This document shows, in pieces, positions 25,282 to 34,057 of a stretch of DNA of 36,173 bases. Numbering within the stretch: the first letter of the stretch is position 1; each line of letters opens with the position of its first letter. The translations under genes and the position numbers were made by a program. This stretch comes from Thermoleophilaceae bacterium (GTDB taxonomy: Bacteria; Actinomycetota; Thermoleophilia; Solirubrobacterales; Thermoleophilaceae), in contig JAICRZ010000009.1 in the NCBI GenBank assembly GCA_025937135.1, forward strand, positions 1 to 36,173, in the 5' to 3' direction. Below the pieces are notes generated by a model. The model had not been told where the DNA came from. It searched no databases and saw only the letters and a list, made by a program, of their open reading frames with translations.

Positions 25282-26319
25282 CTAACGCCAGTGAGGGTCG
25301 GCCTGCTCCAGCCGCACGCGCGAGAGATCCGGCGCCGCGCTCGCGCCCCTGCGCTTCTCGCGGTAGAGCTCGGCGTCCGCGTGGGCGAGCAGCGCCTCGG
25401 CGTCCGCCTGGTCCGGATGGGCGGCGATGCCGAACGACGCAGACGTGCGCTCCGCCAGCACCGTTCGCAGGCGCTCTACGACCGGCCGCGCGGCGGCGAT
25501 GTCGATGCCGGGCAGCAGCATCGCGAACTCGTCGCCGCCGAGCCGCCCCGCGGCGTCGCTCGGGCGCAGCCCGGCGCGCAGCTGGTCCACGACCCAGCAC
25601 AGCAGCTCGTCGCCGGCGGCGTGACCGTGGACGTCGTTCACCGCCTTGAAGCCGTCGAGGTCCACCAGCACGAGCGCGACGGGCTCGCCGGAGCGGAAGG
25701 CACGCGCCAGCTCCGTCTGCGTGTGCTCGTGGAAGCCGCGCCGGTTGAGGCAGCCGGTCAGATGGTCGGTGCGCGACGCCCGCGCGAGGTCGCGCCGCTG
25801 GCGCTCGAGCGTGTGCGCCTGCCAGGCGCACATGATCGCGGTGAGGGCCAGGCAGCCGGTCACGAAGACGGTCACGTCGGCGTGCGAGCCGGTTGCCACA
25901 CCGGCGACGATCGCCCCGGTGAGGCTGCCCACGCCCACCCACACCGCCAGCGGCAGCGGGTAGCACAGCGCCGCGAACACGAGGACCGGGAAGAAGATGA
26001 GGGTGAGCGGGCTCGCCGAGCCGCCGTCGAGCAGCGCGAACACCGTGATGATGACGACGTAGGACGTGCTCCACCCGGCGAAGAAGACGTCGCACCAGCG
26101 TGTGGCCACGACCCGCTCGGCGCGGAAGGCGACCATCAGCACGATCGAGAGAAGCGCGACCACGAGGAGGGCCGCTATCGCGCCACGGTGCGGCCTGTCC
26201 CCCCAGGTGCCCGCGGCGTAGGCGGCGACCATCACCGACGCGGCCAGCGTCGTCAGGCAGCCGAGCTTGACGCTCCCCTGCCGAAAACGCAGGTAGCCGG
26301 GGTCCTTGTGGTCGTCCAC
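25282..26319 (-). CDS. Membrane diguanylate cyclase (GGDEF)
   Basis: A 345-residue enzyme predicted to make cyclic-di-GMP from GTP. About six membrane helices (18-165) precede the catalytic domain. The active site is intact (RLGGDEF, GGDEF at 261-265), and the inhibitory I-site RxxD (RPSD, 252-255) lies five residues before it, so product feedback is expected. Substrate-side residues DHLTGCLNRRGF and VLVDLDGFKAVND are present. GTG 26319. It lies 33 bases before obgE. Together with the HD-GYP protein at 14426-16108 it gives a synthase and a hydrolase within 10 kb. Confidence 0.93.
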   Translation of the reverse strand: MDDHKDPGYLRFRQGSVKLGCLTTLAASVMVAAYAAGTWGDRPHRGAIAALLVVALLSIVLMVAFRAERVVATRWCDVFFAGWSTSYVVIITVFALLDGGSASPLTLIFFPVLVFAALCYPLPLAVWVGVGSLTGAIVAGVATGSHADVTVFVTGCLALTAIMCAWQAHTLERQRRDLARASRTDHLTGCLNRRGFHEHTQTELARAFRSGEPVALVLVDLDGFKAVNDVHGHAAGDELLCWVVDQLRAGLRPSDAAGRLGGDEFAMLLPGIDIAAARPVVERLRTVLAERTSASFGIAAHPDQADAEALLAHADAELYREKRRGASAAPDLSRVRLEQADPHWR

Positions 26320-26358
26320 CTGTCGATCATCGGGTCCGCACCGCCCCTGCTTGAGCTT

Positions 26359-27204
26359 TCACGCCTCCGGTGCGGGCGCCGGATCGCCCGAAATCGAGGC
26401 TCCGGCGCTGGCCGCGGCCACCAGCGCGATGGCGATCCCGTCGCGCGGCCGCAGCCCCTCGCCGAGGATCACGAAGCCCGCCAGGGCGGCCATCGCGGGC
26501 TCGATGCTCAACAGGATCCCGAACACCCGCGTGGGCAACAGGCGCAGCGCGGCCAGCTCGAGCGAGTACGGGATTGCCGACGAGAGCAGTGCCACGCCGG
26601 CGCCCGCGGCCAGCAGACCCGGGTGGAGCAACGTCGAGCCGGCCCCAGCGATCCCCACGGGCAGGAGCACCACCGCGGCCACCGCCATCGCCAGCGCCAG
26701 CCCGGAGCCGCCGGGGAACGCCCGCCCGGTGCGCGCGCTGAGCAGGATGTAGGAGGCCCAGCATGCGCCCGCCAGCAGCGCGAAGCCGATCCCGGCCGCG
26801 TTGACGTGGCCGCCGCCGCGCGCGAGCAGCAGGATCCCGGCCGCCGCCAGCACGACCCAGACGGCGTCCAGCGCGCGCCGCGACCCGCCGATCGCCACGG
26901 CCAGCGGCCCGACGAACTCGATCGTCACGGCGACTCCCAGCGGGATCCGGTCCATCGCCTCGTAGAACGAGAAGTTCATCGCGGCCAGTGCGAGCCCGAA
27001 GGCCACCGCCAGCAGCAGATCGCGGCGGCTGTGGCCTCCGAGCGCAGGTCGCCACAGCAGCAGGAGCGCGAGCGCCGCGAAGACGCTGCGCAGCAGGACG
27101 GTTCCGCTCGGGCCGAGGTCGTCGAAGAGCGTCTTGGCGATCGCGGCGCCGACCTGGGTCGAGGCGATGCCGGCGATCACGTAGAGGGGCGCGGGAACCT
27201 GCAC
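26359..27204 (-). CDS. EamA/RhtA-like transporter (DMT superfamily)
   Basis: A 281-residue membrane protein with about ten helices in two EamA repeats (1-135 and 140-270). AMNFSFYEAMDRIPLGVAVTIEFVGPLAVA and the second-half LLSSAIPYSLELAALRLLPTRVFGILLSIEPAMAAL closely resemble RhtA, the threonine/homoserine exporter. GTG 27204 lies 18 bases after the XRE regulator stop, so the two probably form an operon in which the regulator controls export. Confidence 0.88.
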   Translation of the reverse strand: MQVPAPLYVIAGIASTQVGAAIAKTLFDDLGPSGTVLLRSVFAALALLLLWRPALGGHSRRDLLLAVAFGLALAAMNFSFYEAMDRIPLGVAVTIEFVGPLAVAIGGSRRALDAVWVVLAAAGILLLARGGGHVNAAGIGFALLAGACWASYILLSARTGRAFPGGSGLALAMAVAAVVLLPVGIAGAGSTLLHPGLLAAGAGVALLSSAIPYSLELAALRLLPTRVFGILLSIEPAMAALAGFVILGEGLRPRDGIAIALVAAASAGASISGDPAPAPEA

Positions 27205-27222
27205 GGCCGCGCAGTCTGGCGG

Positions 27223-27750
27223 TCAGGCGCGCAGGACCACTGCCCGCGCCGCCTCGGCGCGCGTCTCGTACACGCGCGCGACGTCCGCCGGGAACGACGC
27301 GTAGTCGCCGCGCGCGAGCTCGGTGATGCGCTCCGGCGGGCCCGCGATCAGCTTGCCCTCGACCACGAACAGCTCCTCGCGGCTGCCCGGCGCGCCGGGG
27401 TCCGCCTCGTGGCTGTGGCGCGGCGGCAGCAACAGCTCCCGGGCGCCGAACGGCGCGCCCGCGAACGAGCGCTCCACCCCTTCGACGGCCCTGGCCCGTA
27501 CCACGCGAATCTCGCCCAGCTCCGGCTCCGCGAGCAGATCGGCCACGGGCACGCCGAGCGCCCCCGCCACGGCGCCGAGGGTGGCCACGGTCGGGTTCGC
27601 ATGCCCGTTCTCGATCGCGGACAGTGTGGCCTTGCCGATGTGGGTCGTGCGGGCCAGCTCCGACAACGACAGGTGACGCGCGATCCGCAGCCGCCGGATG
27701 TTCCCCGCGAGCTGCGCCTGGACGCCGCCGCTGGACGCGTCGTCTACCAT
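27223..27750 (-). CDS. XRE-family regulator with C-terminal cupin
   Basis: A helix-turn-helix repressor of about 175 residues. The XRE HTH lies near the N-terminus (LAGNIRRLRIARHLSLSELARTTHIGKATLSAIENGHANPT). A small cupin domain follows (about 95-170), the layout of metabolite-sensing XRE-cupin regulators. Three in-frame starts exist: ATG 27750 (chosen), ATG 27759 and GTG 27780. The longer ones overlap the divergent DsbA-fold gene. GAAC/GTTC repeats in this start region suggest autoregulation and control of both divergent units. Confidence 0.85.
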   Translation of the reverse strand: MVDDASSGGVQAQLAGNIRRLRIARHLSLSELARTTHIGKATLSAIENGHANPTVATLGAVAGALGVPVADLLAEPELGEIRVVRARAVEGVERSFAGAPFGARELLLPPRHSHEADPGAPGSREELFVVEGKLIAGPPERITELARGDYASFPADVARVYETRAEAARAVVLRA

Positions 27751-27778
27751 GTCGAACATGTCGTTCACTTTATCGAAC
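27748..27778. promoter_or_regulatory. GAAC/GTTC repeats in the divergent XRE start region
   Basis: GAAC (27754-27757) and GTTC (27763-27766) form an inverted repeat with five bases between, and a further GAAC lies at 27775-27778. TCGAACA occurs twice, about 21 bases apart. CATG occurs at 27748-27751 and 27757-27760, each offering start codons on both strands. The site is a reasonable operator for the XRE regulator. Confidence 0.4.
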
Positions 27779-28372
27779 ACTTCGGTCTTCTACTACGACA
27801 TCGGATCGCCGTTCGCGTACCTGACCGCCGAGCGCATCGACTCCCTGTTCGGGGAGCCCGTCCATTGGCAGCCGGTCTCACTCGGAGCGCTCTTCAAGCT
27901 GACCGGACGCAGCTCGTGGGCGCTCGGGGACCATCGCCGCCGCGAGCTCGGCATGGCCGACATCGAGCGGCGCGCGCTGCGCTACGGCCTGCCGCCGCTG
28001 CGCTGGCCGGACCCCTGGCCTTCGCACTACCTGATGGCGATGCGCGCCGCCACCCACGCCTTCGGTGCGGGCCGCGGGCGCGAGTTCACCATGCAGGCGT
28101 TCCGCGACGGCTTCGTCGAGGGCCGCGACCTGAGCATCGCGGCGAACGTCCTCGCGACCGCCGAGCGGGCCGGCCTCGACCCCGCTGCCGTGGAAGCCGC
28201 CACGCAGGATCCGCAGATCAAGCTCGCGCTGCGCGAGGCCACGGCGGCGGCGCAGGAGCGCGGCGTCTTCGGCGTGCCGACGATCGCCGTCGGCGACGAG
28301 CTCTTCTGGGGCGACGACCGGCTGGAAGAGGCTGCGCAGCTAGCTCGACGGAGCGTCAGCCGGCAGCACTGA
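27749..28372 (+). CDS. DsbA-fold 2-hydroxychromene-2-carboxylate isomerase-like protein
   Basis: A 207-residue thioredoxin-fold protein of the DsbA/GST-kappa type. The N-terminal [18 protein letters not shown] has Ser in the position of the first redox cysteine (GSPF, no CxxC), as in 2-hydroxychromene-2-carboxylate isomerases. The cis-Pro loop is [21 protein letters not shown]. The helical insertion is present in between. The start is ATG 27749 or 27758. It is divergent from the XRE regulator. Its last 33 bases overlap the rpmA 3' end on the other strand. The glutathione or other thiol partner is unknown, since actinobacteria mostly use mycothiol. Confidence 0.85.
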   Translation: MSNMSFTLSNTSVFYYDIGSPFAYLTAERIDSLFGEPVHWQPVSLGALFKLTGRSSWALGDHRRRELGMADIERRALRYGLPPLRWPDPWPSHYLMAMRAATHAFGAGRGREFTMQAFRDGFVEGRDLSIAANVLATAERAGLDPAAVEAATQDPQIKLALREATAAAQERGVFGVPTIAVGDELFWGDDRLEEAAQLARRSVSRQH

Positions 28373-28606
28373 GATCACGCGGCCACGGCGGCCGGTCTGG
28401 AAGTCCACGGTGCCGGGACGCGCGGCGAAGATGGTGTCGTCCTTGCCGATGCCAGCGCCCTCGCCGGGCTTGAACTTCGTGCCGCGCTGGCGAACGATGA
28501 TCTCGCCGCCGGTCACGACCTGGCCGGCGAAGATCTTCACGCCGAGGCGCTGTGCGTTCGAGTCGCGGCCGTTGCGGCTGGACCCGAGTCCCTTCTTGTG
28601 AGCCAT
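28340..28606 (-). CDS. rpmA: 50S ribosomal protein L27 (bL27)
   Basis: An 88-residue protein near the peptidyl transferase centre. It begins [22 protein letters not shown], with no Firmicutes-type N-terminal extension, and has the family core [22 protein letters not shown] 28606 follows the rplU stop by two bases. The 3' end overlaps the convergent DsbA-fold gene by 33 bases, so the usual rpmA-obgE intergenic signal is replaced by coding sequence. Confidence 0.98.
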   Translation of the reverse strand: MAHKKGLGSSRNGRDSNAQRLGVKIFAGQVVTGGEIIVRQRGTKFKPGEGAGIGKDDTIFAARPGTVDFQTGRRGRVISVLPADAPSS

Positions 28607-28608
28607 CT

Positions 28609-28929
28609 CTACCTACCGCCGCGCTTGATGTCGGAGATCTCGAGGCGGGTCAGATCCGCCCGCGCGCCCATGCGCTTCTTGTAGCCGCGCTTGGGCTTGA
28701 ACTTGAGCACGTGGATCTTCTTCCCGCGCTCGTGCCCGCGCACCACCGCCTCGACCTTGACCTTGCCGAGGTCCGCGCCGCCGAAGACCGGGTCCTTGTC
28801 GTCGCCCGCAATCAGGAGCGGCTCGAGCGCCACCTTGGCGCCCTCGTCCTCGGACATGCGGTCGACCAGGAGGGTGTCCCCCTTCTCGACGCGGTACTGC
28901 TTACCGCCGGCTTTCACGATGGCGTACAT
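28609..28929 (-). CDS. rplU: 50S ribosomal protein L21 (bL21)
   Basis: A 106-residue 23S rRNA-binding protein. It begins [18 protein letters not shown] and ends with the family basic segment [29 protein letters not shown] 28929 lies 31 bases after the RNase E/G stop. No long leader or L21-leader-like structure fits in that gap, so it is probably transcribed from upstream. Confidence 0.97.
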   Translation of the reverse strand: MYAIVKAGGKQYRVEKGDTLLVDRMSEDEGAKVALEPLLIAGDDKDPVFGGADLGKVKVEAVVRGHERGKKIHVLKFKPKRGYKKRMGARADLTRLEISDIKRGGR

Positions 28930-28960
28930 AGCGGTTGGTGAGGATAGCGATGGGAGCTCC

Positions 28961-30922
28961 CTATTCCGAAGTCGCCTCAGCCTTGGGCTTGCTCCGGCCC
29001 CGTCCCCCGCGCCGCCCGCGGCGCCGTGGCTTCGGCTTCTCCTCACCATCCGATTCGCCGCCGGCATCCGCAGAGGCCTTCGCCTCCTCGGCCGCGGCGT
29101 CCACGGTGGCCTGCTCCTCGGCGCTGAGGTCGGCCAGGACGCCCGCCGCGGCGGTGCGGCCGACCGACTCGATCCGCACGAGCCGCTTCTCGCCGATGAA
29201 GCGCCCGGCGCCGGCGACGGCGATCGTGTAGCCGTCGACCTTCGCGACCGCGTCGTCCTCGGCGTACATGTGCGGCTCGTCGATCTTCACGAGGACCTCC
29301 TCGCCCTCGCGGAACGGGAGCGCGCGCTGCTCGACCTCCTCGCGGCTGCCCTCCTGGGTGACGGCGAAGTGGTCCACCGGCAGCCCCTCGGAGCCCTCGA
29401 AGTGAAAGCGCTTGCCGGTCTCGCGCTCGATCTCGATCAGCGGCCGCCCGGGCCCGTTCACGAGCAGGTGGGTGACGCGCGGGTTGATCTGGACGAGGAA
29501 CGCCTCGACCGACGGCTTGTCGGCGGCCAGCTCGCGCAGCTTGCGCTCGATCTCGATCGCCACCGTCTCCTCCGACAGCACGACGCCCTCGCCGTCGCAG
29601 GTCGGGCAGATCTTCGTGAGGATCTCGCGCACGCCGTCGGTCACGTTCTGGCGCGTCATCTCGACGAGGCCGAGCGGCGAGATCTCCATGACGTAGGTCT
29701 TCGTGCGGTCCTCGTCGAGCTGCTTGCGCAGCGTCTTCAGCACGGCGTCGCGGTTGCGCGCGCGGGACATGTCGATGAAGTCGATGACGATGATCCCGCC
29801 GATGTCGCGCAGGCGCAGCTGGCGGACGACCTCCTCGGCCGCCTCGAGGTTGGTCCGCGTGATGGTGTCCTCGAGCCTCGCCTGCTTGCCGCGCCCGGTG
29901 AACGAGCCCGAGTTGATGTCGATCACCGTCATCGCCTCGGCGTAGTCGATGATCAGGTAACCGCCCGAGGGCAGGTCCACCCGCCGCGAGAGCGTCGACT
30001 TGACCGCCTCCTCGAGGCCGTACATCTCCCAGAGCGAGTCGTCGCCCTCGTACAGCTCGAGGCGGTCGAGCAGCTCCGGCGCGGTCCGGGTGAAGAACGA
30101 GTTGAGACGCTCGTACTGCTTCTGATCGTCGACGATCGCCTTCTCGAACTGCGCCGAGAAGATGTCGCGCACGACGCGTACCGACAGGTCGGCCTCCTGG
30201 AAGACCATGGCCGGCGCGGTGGCGTCCCCCGCGCGCTTCTGGAGCAGCTCGTAGAGCTTGAACAGGTACTTGATCTCGCGCTCGAAGTCCTCCTTCGTCG
30301 CGCCGGACGCCGCGGTGCGGATGATCGCGCCGCCGTCCTGGAGGTCGAGCCCCTTCGCCTGCTTGCGCAGCCGGTCGCGCTCCTTGTCCGACAGCCGCCG
30401 GGAGACCCCGACGCCCTCGCCCTGCGGCACGTATACGAGGTAGCGCCCGGCGATCGAGAGCTGCATCGACAGGCGGGCCCCCTTCGTCTTCAGGGGGTCC
30501 TTCATGACCTGCACGATGATCTCCTGGCCGGGCTTCAGGAGCTGCGAGATCTTCGCGCCCTTCGATCCGGTCCGGCCGCGGCGGGCGATCTCCACGCCCG
30601 GCATCACGATGTCGTCGACGTGCAGGAAGCCGTTCTTGTCGAGGCCGATGTCGACGAACGCCGCCTCGAGGCCGGGCAGGACGTTGTCGACCTTGCCCTT
30701 GTAGATGTTTCCGACGATCGAGCGCGATCCGCGCCGCTCGATGTACATCTCGGATGTCCGCCAGCCGGCGGGCACCTGCGGCTTGCGCGCCCGGCCTCCG
30801 CGGCCGCGCCGGCGCGCAGCCGGCTTGTCGTCCTTACTCGGTGCTGAGGGCTCGCCCTCCGCCTCGAGTATTCCGACGCGGGTTTCGCCACGTTCGACCG
30901 TGACGATCACTTGCTTTTTCAA
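28961..30922 (-). CDS. rng: Ribonuclease E/G family endoribonuclease
   Basis: A single-strand-specific endonuclease for rRNA maturation and mRNA decay. It has 653 residues. The N-terminal region contains an S1 domain (from about 68, IVGNIYKGKVDNVLPGLEAAFVDIG) preceded by an Arg-rich insert (about 30-50). The catalytic Mg ligands are Asp335 (VIDINSG) and Asp381 (VIDFIDM). The zinc-link is CPTC (439-442). A TRAM-like beta domain (about 540-600) and a short basic tail (RRRGRRGGRGR) follow. The length lies between RNase G and RNase E. The start is TTG 30922 behind AGAGGA at good spacing. Genes on both sides are nine and 31 bases away. Confidence 0.95.
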   Translation of the reverse strand: MKKQVIVTVERGETRVGILEAEGEPSAPSKDDKPAARRRGRGGRARKPQVPAGWRTSEMYIERRGSRSIVGNIYKGKVDNVLPGLEAAFVDIGLDKNGFLHVDDIVMPGVEIARRGRTGSKGAKISQLLKPGQEIIVQVMKDPLKTKGARLSMQLSIAGRYLVYVPQGEGVGVSRRLSDKERDRLRKQAKGLDLQDGGAIIRTAASGATKEDFEREIKYLFKLYELLQKRAGDATAPAMVFQEADLSVRVVRDIFSAQFEKAIVDDQKQYERLNSFFTRTAPELLDRLELYEGDDSLWEMYGLEEAVKSTLSRRVDLPSGGYLIIDYAEAMTVIDINSGSFTGRGKQARLEDTITRTNLEAAEEVVRQLRLRDIGGIIVIDFIDMSRARNRDAVLKTLRKQLDEDRTKTYVMEISPLGLVEMTRQNVTDGVREILTKICPTCDGEGVVLSEETVAIEIERKLRELAADKPSVEAFLVQINPRVTHLLVNGPGRPLIEIERETGKRFHFEGSEGLPVDHFAVTQEGSREEVEQRALPFREGEEVLVKIDEPHMYAEDDAVAKVDGYTIAVAGAGRFIGEKRLVRIESVGRTAAAGVLADLSAEEQATVDAAAEEAKASADAGGESDGEEKPKPRRRGRRGGRGRSKPKAEATSE

Positions 30923-30931
30923 GAGTTCCTC

Positions 30932-32134
30932 TCATGCGATGAGATCGCGACCCTTGGCTGCGCTGGCGGTCCTTGCCTGGGCATGCACCGACTGCAGTAG
31001 GCCAATGGCCATGAAGGTGACGATTACGGAGGAGCCGCCGTAGCTCATGAGGGGCAGCGGTACTCCTGTGATGGGCATGATCCCGATGGTCATGCCGACG
31101 TTGACGAAGACCTGGAACATCAGCATCGCGGCTATTCCGCCCACGATCAGTGCTCCGTACAGGTTCTTGGCCATTGTCAGAATCCTCAGCGCCCTCCATA
31201 TGAGGAGGGCGTACAAGGCAAGTATGAGCGCACCACCGGCGAAACCGAATTCCTCGCCCACCACGGAGAAGATGAAGTCCGTGTGGTGCTCAGGAATGAA
31301 GTTCAGCTTCGTCTGCGTGGCACCTTCCTGGCCCCGGCCCGTCTTCTGGCCGGCGCCGATCCCCACGATCGACTGCTTGAGCTGATACCCCTGCTTGCGC
31401 GGGTCGTCGGTGGGGTTGACGAACGCCGTGAGGCGATCGACCTGGTAGGGCTTGAGCACCTGGACGCCGACCGCGGGCGCGCCCACGAGCACGACCGCGA
31501 CGGCACCCGTGGCGATCGCCCCGAGTACGACGAAGTGCGTCCACTTGGTGCCCGCGACGAACAGCACGGCCACGGCGATCGCGATGTACACGAGTCCCGA
31601 GCCGAGATCCGGCTGCATCACGACCAATATCGCGGGCAGGATGGCGAGCAGCAGGATGCGCGAGGTCGTCTCGACCTCGGAGAGCCTCCTCATCCGCTCG
31701 ACCATGAAGGCCGACAGAGCGACCACGAGCAGCACCTTGCCCAGCTCCGACGGCTGAAGGTTGAAGAACGGCAGCGGGATCCAGCGCTGCGATCCCTTGG
31801 CTGCGGTGCCGATCGCAAGCACCACGAGGATCAGGGCGATCATCGTGCCGTAGATGCCGAAGCGCCACTCGCGCAGCCGCGAGTAGTCCATCCGCGAGAG
31901 CCCGAGCATCAGCACCACGCCGACGATCCCGTAGGCGAGCTGGCGGTAGAGGTAGTAGTGCGGGTTTCCGGGGACGTCGTCGCGGGTCGCGTTGCCGACG
32001 ACGTAGACCGAGCAGGCGATCAGGCCGAGCGTGGCGAGCAGCAGCAGCGGGTCGATGCGCAGCCTCGGCATCGCGGCGACCCGCTCGCGCGGCTCCCGGA
32101 AGTCCTTGACGGTGGTTCCGAGCGTGGCGCTCAT
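30932..32134 (-). CDS. rodA: Rod-shape peptidoglycan polymerase RodA (SEDS)
   Basis: A SEDS glycosyltransferase that polymerises lipid II with PBP2 in the elongasome. It has 400 residues and about ten membrane helices. Family motifs are FFNLQPSELGKVLL, QPDLGSGLVYI, the large loop with LTAFVNPTDDPRKQGYQLKQS, and ITGVPLPLMSYGGSS. ATG 32134 lies 12 bases after the PBP2 stop. Order and neighbours support RodA rather than FtsW. Confidence 0.95.
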   Translation of the reverse strand: MSATLGTTVKDFREPRERVAAMPRLRIDPLLLLATLGLIACSVYVVGNATRDDVPGNPHYYLYRQLAYGIVGVVLMLGLSRMDYSRLREWRFGIYGTMIALILVVLAIGTAAKGSQRWIPLPFFNLQPSELGKVLLVVALSAFMVERMRRLSEVETTSRILLLAILPAILVVMQPDLGSGLVYIAIAVAVLFVAGTKWTHFVVLGAIATGAVAVVLVGAPAVGVQVLKPYQVDRLTAFVNPTDDPRKQGYQLKQSIVGIGAGQKTGRGQEGATQTKLNFIPEHHTDFIFSVVGEEFGFAGGALILALYALLIWRALRILTMAKNLYGALIVGGIAAMLMFQVFVNVGMTIGIMPITGVPLPLMSYGGSSVIVTFMAIGLLQSVHAQARTASAAKGRDLIA

Positions 32135-32146
32135 CGCTAGTGGAGG

Positions 32147-34057
32147 CTACCCATGGAGGTTGATGCCTGACGTGTCGAGCGGTTTCGACTGCTTGACCTT
32201 GACGTTGAAGAGCGCCCCGATGATCTTCTTGGCGGCCGGCGCGGCCGAGTCGACGCCGAAGCCGCCGTTCTCGATCGTCACCGCGATCACATAGCGCGGG
32301 TTGGGGTACGGCGCCAGCGCGATGTACCACGACTGGTCGCCCTGGCCGTTGCGCTGGGCGGTGCCGGTCTTGCCGGCCACCTTGATCGGGAAGCTGTGGT
32401 CGGCGCCGAACACGGGGTACGAGGTGCCGCTCGGCTGCTCCGCCGCGGCGCTGAGGCCGTCGAGGATCGCCTGGCGGTAGGCGGACTTGATCGCGACGCG
32501 GCGCGCCGCCGGCGTGCGCATCTCCTGGATCGCGCGGCCCGCCGCGTCCTCCACGCGGAGGCCGAGGTGCGGCCGCACGACGCGCCCGCCGTTGGCGATC
32601 GCCGCGTAGGCCACGGCCATCTGGAGCGGGTCGGCCTGGAGGTCGCCCTGCCCGATCGCGAGGTTGACGTTGTCGCCCACCGACCACGGCCGGTTCCAGA
32701 GCCAGTACTTCTTCGGGTTCTTCTGGTAGAGCTTGTTGAGCCGGTTGCGCCACGCCGCGCTCGGCAGCAGCCCCGGCGACTCGCCGGGCAGGTCGATCCC
32801 GGTCTTGCGGCCGATGCCGAGCCGCGAGGCCCAGCGCTGGAGCGCCTGGCCGTCGCCCGCCGAGTTCAGCTCGAAGCCGAGGTGGTAGAAGAAGACGTCG
32901 CTCGAGACCTGGAGCGCGCGGCGCAGCGCCACGGTGCCGTAGGCCGCATTCCCCGCGTTGTGCAGCGTGAGCCCGCCGCCGAGCGAGAACGAGCCGCTGT
33001 CGTTGTACGGCGTGTCCGGCGTCGTGACGCCCGACTCGAGCGCGGCCACCGAGGTGATCGGCTTGAAGGTGGAGCCGGTCGGATAGGCGCCCTGCGTGGC
33101 GCGGTTTGCCAGCGGCGCGCCGTTGGCGCTGCTCGTGAGGCGGTTGTAGTCCGACTGCTTGATCGTCTTGGCGAAGATGTTCGGGTCGAATGACGGCTCG
33201 CTGCCGAGCGCGCGGATCTCGCCCGAGTGGATGTCCATCGCCACGAACGCGCCGCGGCGGCCCGCGAGCGCCTGCTGGCCGGTCTGCTGGACGCCGTAGT
33301 CGACGGTGAGCCGCAACTGCTTCCCCGATTTCGGCGCGCGCTTGGTGAGGTCGCCCTTCAGGTTGCCGAGCGCGTCGACCTGCACGCGGTCGGCGCCGTC
33401 GACGCCGCGCAGGTAGCGGTCGTACTCCGACTCGATCCCCGACTGGCCGACGCGGTCGTTCATCTGCACGCCGCGGTAGCGCTTCTGCTTGAGCTCGCCC
33501 GCGGTGACCGGCCCGACCGTGCCGAACAGGTGCGCGCCGATCTCCTTGTGCGGATAGGACCGGAAGAAGACCTGCTCGACGGTGACCCCCGGGTAGTCCT
33601 CCTGATGCTCGAGGATGTACGAGTAGACGGGCCCGGAGACGTCGTTCTTGACCGTCGCGTTCGAGAACGGCACGGCCTTGAACTGCTTGTTCACGTCGTG
33701 GATCAGCGAGCGCGGCTTCTCGCCGAGGACGCGCGAGAGGTTGTCGAAGACGCGGCGCTTGCCCGCGGCGTCGGTGGGCAGCTTGGCGGGGTTCACCTTG
33801 ACGGCGTAGCCGGAGCGGTTTTCCACGAGGAGCTTGCCGTTGCGGTCCACGATCCGGCCGCGCGGCGCCTGCACGACGATGTCGCGGACGCGGTTGTTGT
33901 TGGCCTCCGCCAGGTAGCGGTCGCCCGAGAGCACCTGGAGGTACCAGAGGCGGAAGAAGACGATGCCGAACATCACGAGCGCGACCCCGCCGATGATCGC
34001 CACGCGCAGCGCGAGCTGCGGCGACATGGGCCGGTCGTTCTCGCGGTACATCATCAT
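32147..34057 (-). CDS. mrdA: Penicillin-binding protein 2 (MrdA)
   Basis: A class B transpeptidase that cross-links peptidoglycan during elongation. It has 636 residues: one N-terminal membrane anchor (about 17-40), the PBP dimerisation or pedestal domain (APRGRIVDRNGKLL at about 64-77 onward), and the transpeptidase domain with Ser329-Thr-Phe-Lys332, Ser385-Ser-Asp387, and Lys563-Thr-Gly565. Three tandem ATG codons open the gene (34057-34049). The first overlaps the mreD stop by one base (TGATG). Confidence 0.96.
   Translation of the reverse strand: MMMYRENDRPMSPQLALRVAIIGGVALVMFGIVFFRLWYLQVLSGDRYLAEANNNRVRDIVVQAPRGRIVDRNGKLLVENRSGYAVKVNPAKLPTDAAGKRRVFDNLSRVLGEKPRSLIHDVNKQFKAVPFSNATVKNDVSGPVYSYILEHQEDYPGVTVEQVFFRSYPHKEIGAHLFGTVGPVTAGELKQKRYRGVQMNDRVGQSGIESEYDRYLRGVDGADRVQVDALGNLKGDLTKRAPKSGKQLRLTVDYGVQQTGQQALAGRRGAFVAMDIHSGEIRALGSEPSFDPNIFAKTIKQSDYNRLTSSANGAPLANRATQGAYPTGSTFKPITSVAALESGVTTPDTPYNDSGSFSLGGGLTLHNAGNAAYGTVALRRALQVSSDVFFYHLGFELNSAGDGQALQRWASRLGIGRKTGIDLPGESPGLLPSAAWRNRLNKLYQKNPKKYWLWNRPWSVGDNVNLAIGQGDLQADPLQMAVAYAAIANGGRVVRPHLGLRVEDAAGRAIQEMRTPAARRVAIKSAYRQAILDGLSAAAEQPSGTSYPVFGADHSFPIKVAGKTGTAQRNGQGDQSWYIALAPYPNPRYVIAVTIENGGFGVDSAAPAAKKIIGALFNVKVKQSKPLDTSGINLHG

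Noticed and set aside
23701-28473. A plus-strand open frame of about 1590 codons
   Set aside because: It lies antisense to obgE, the GGDEF gene, the EamA gene and the XRE gene, all with clear domains. Its composition is Arg/Ala/Gln/His-rich, as expected from the complementary frame of GC-rich genes.
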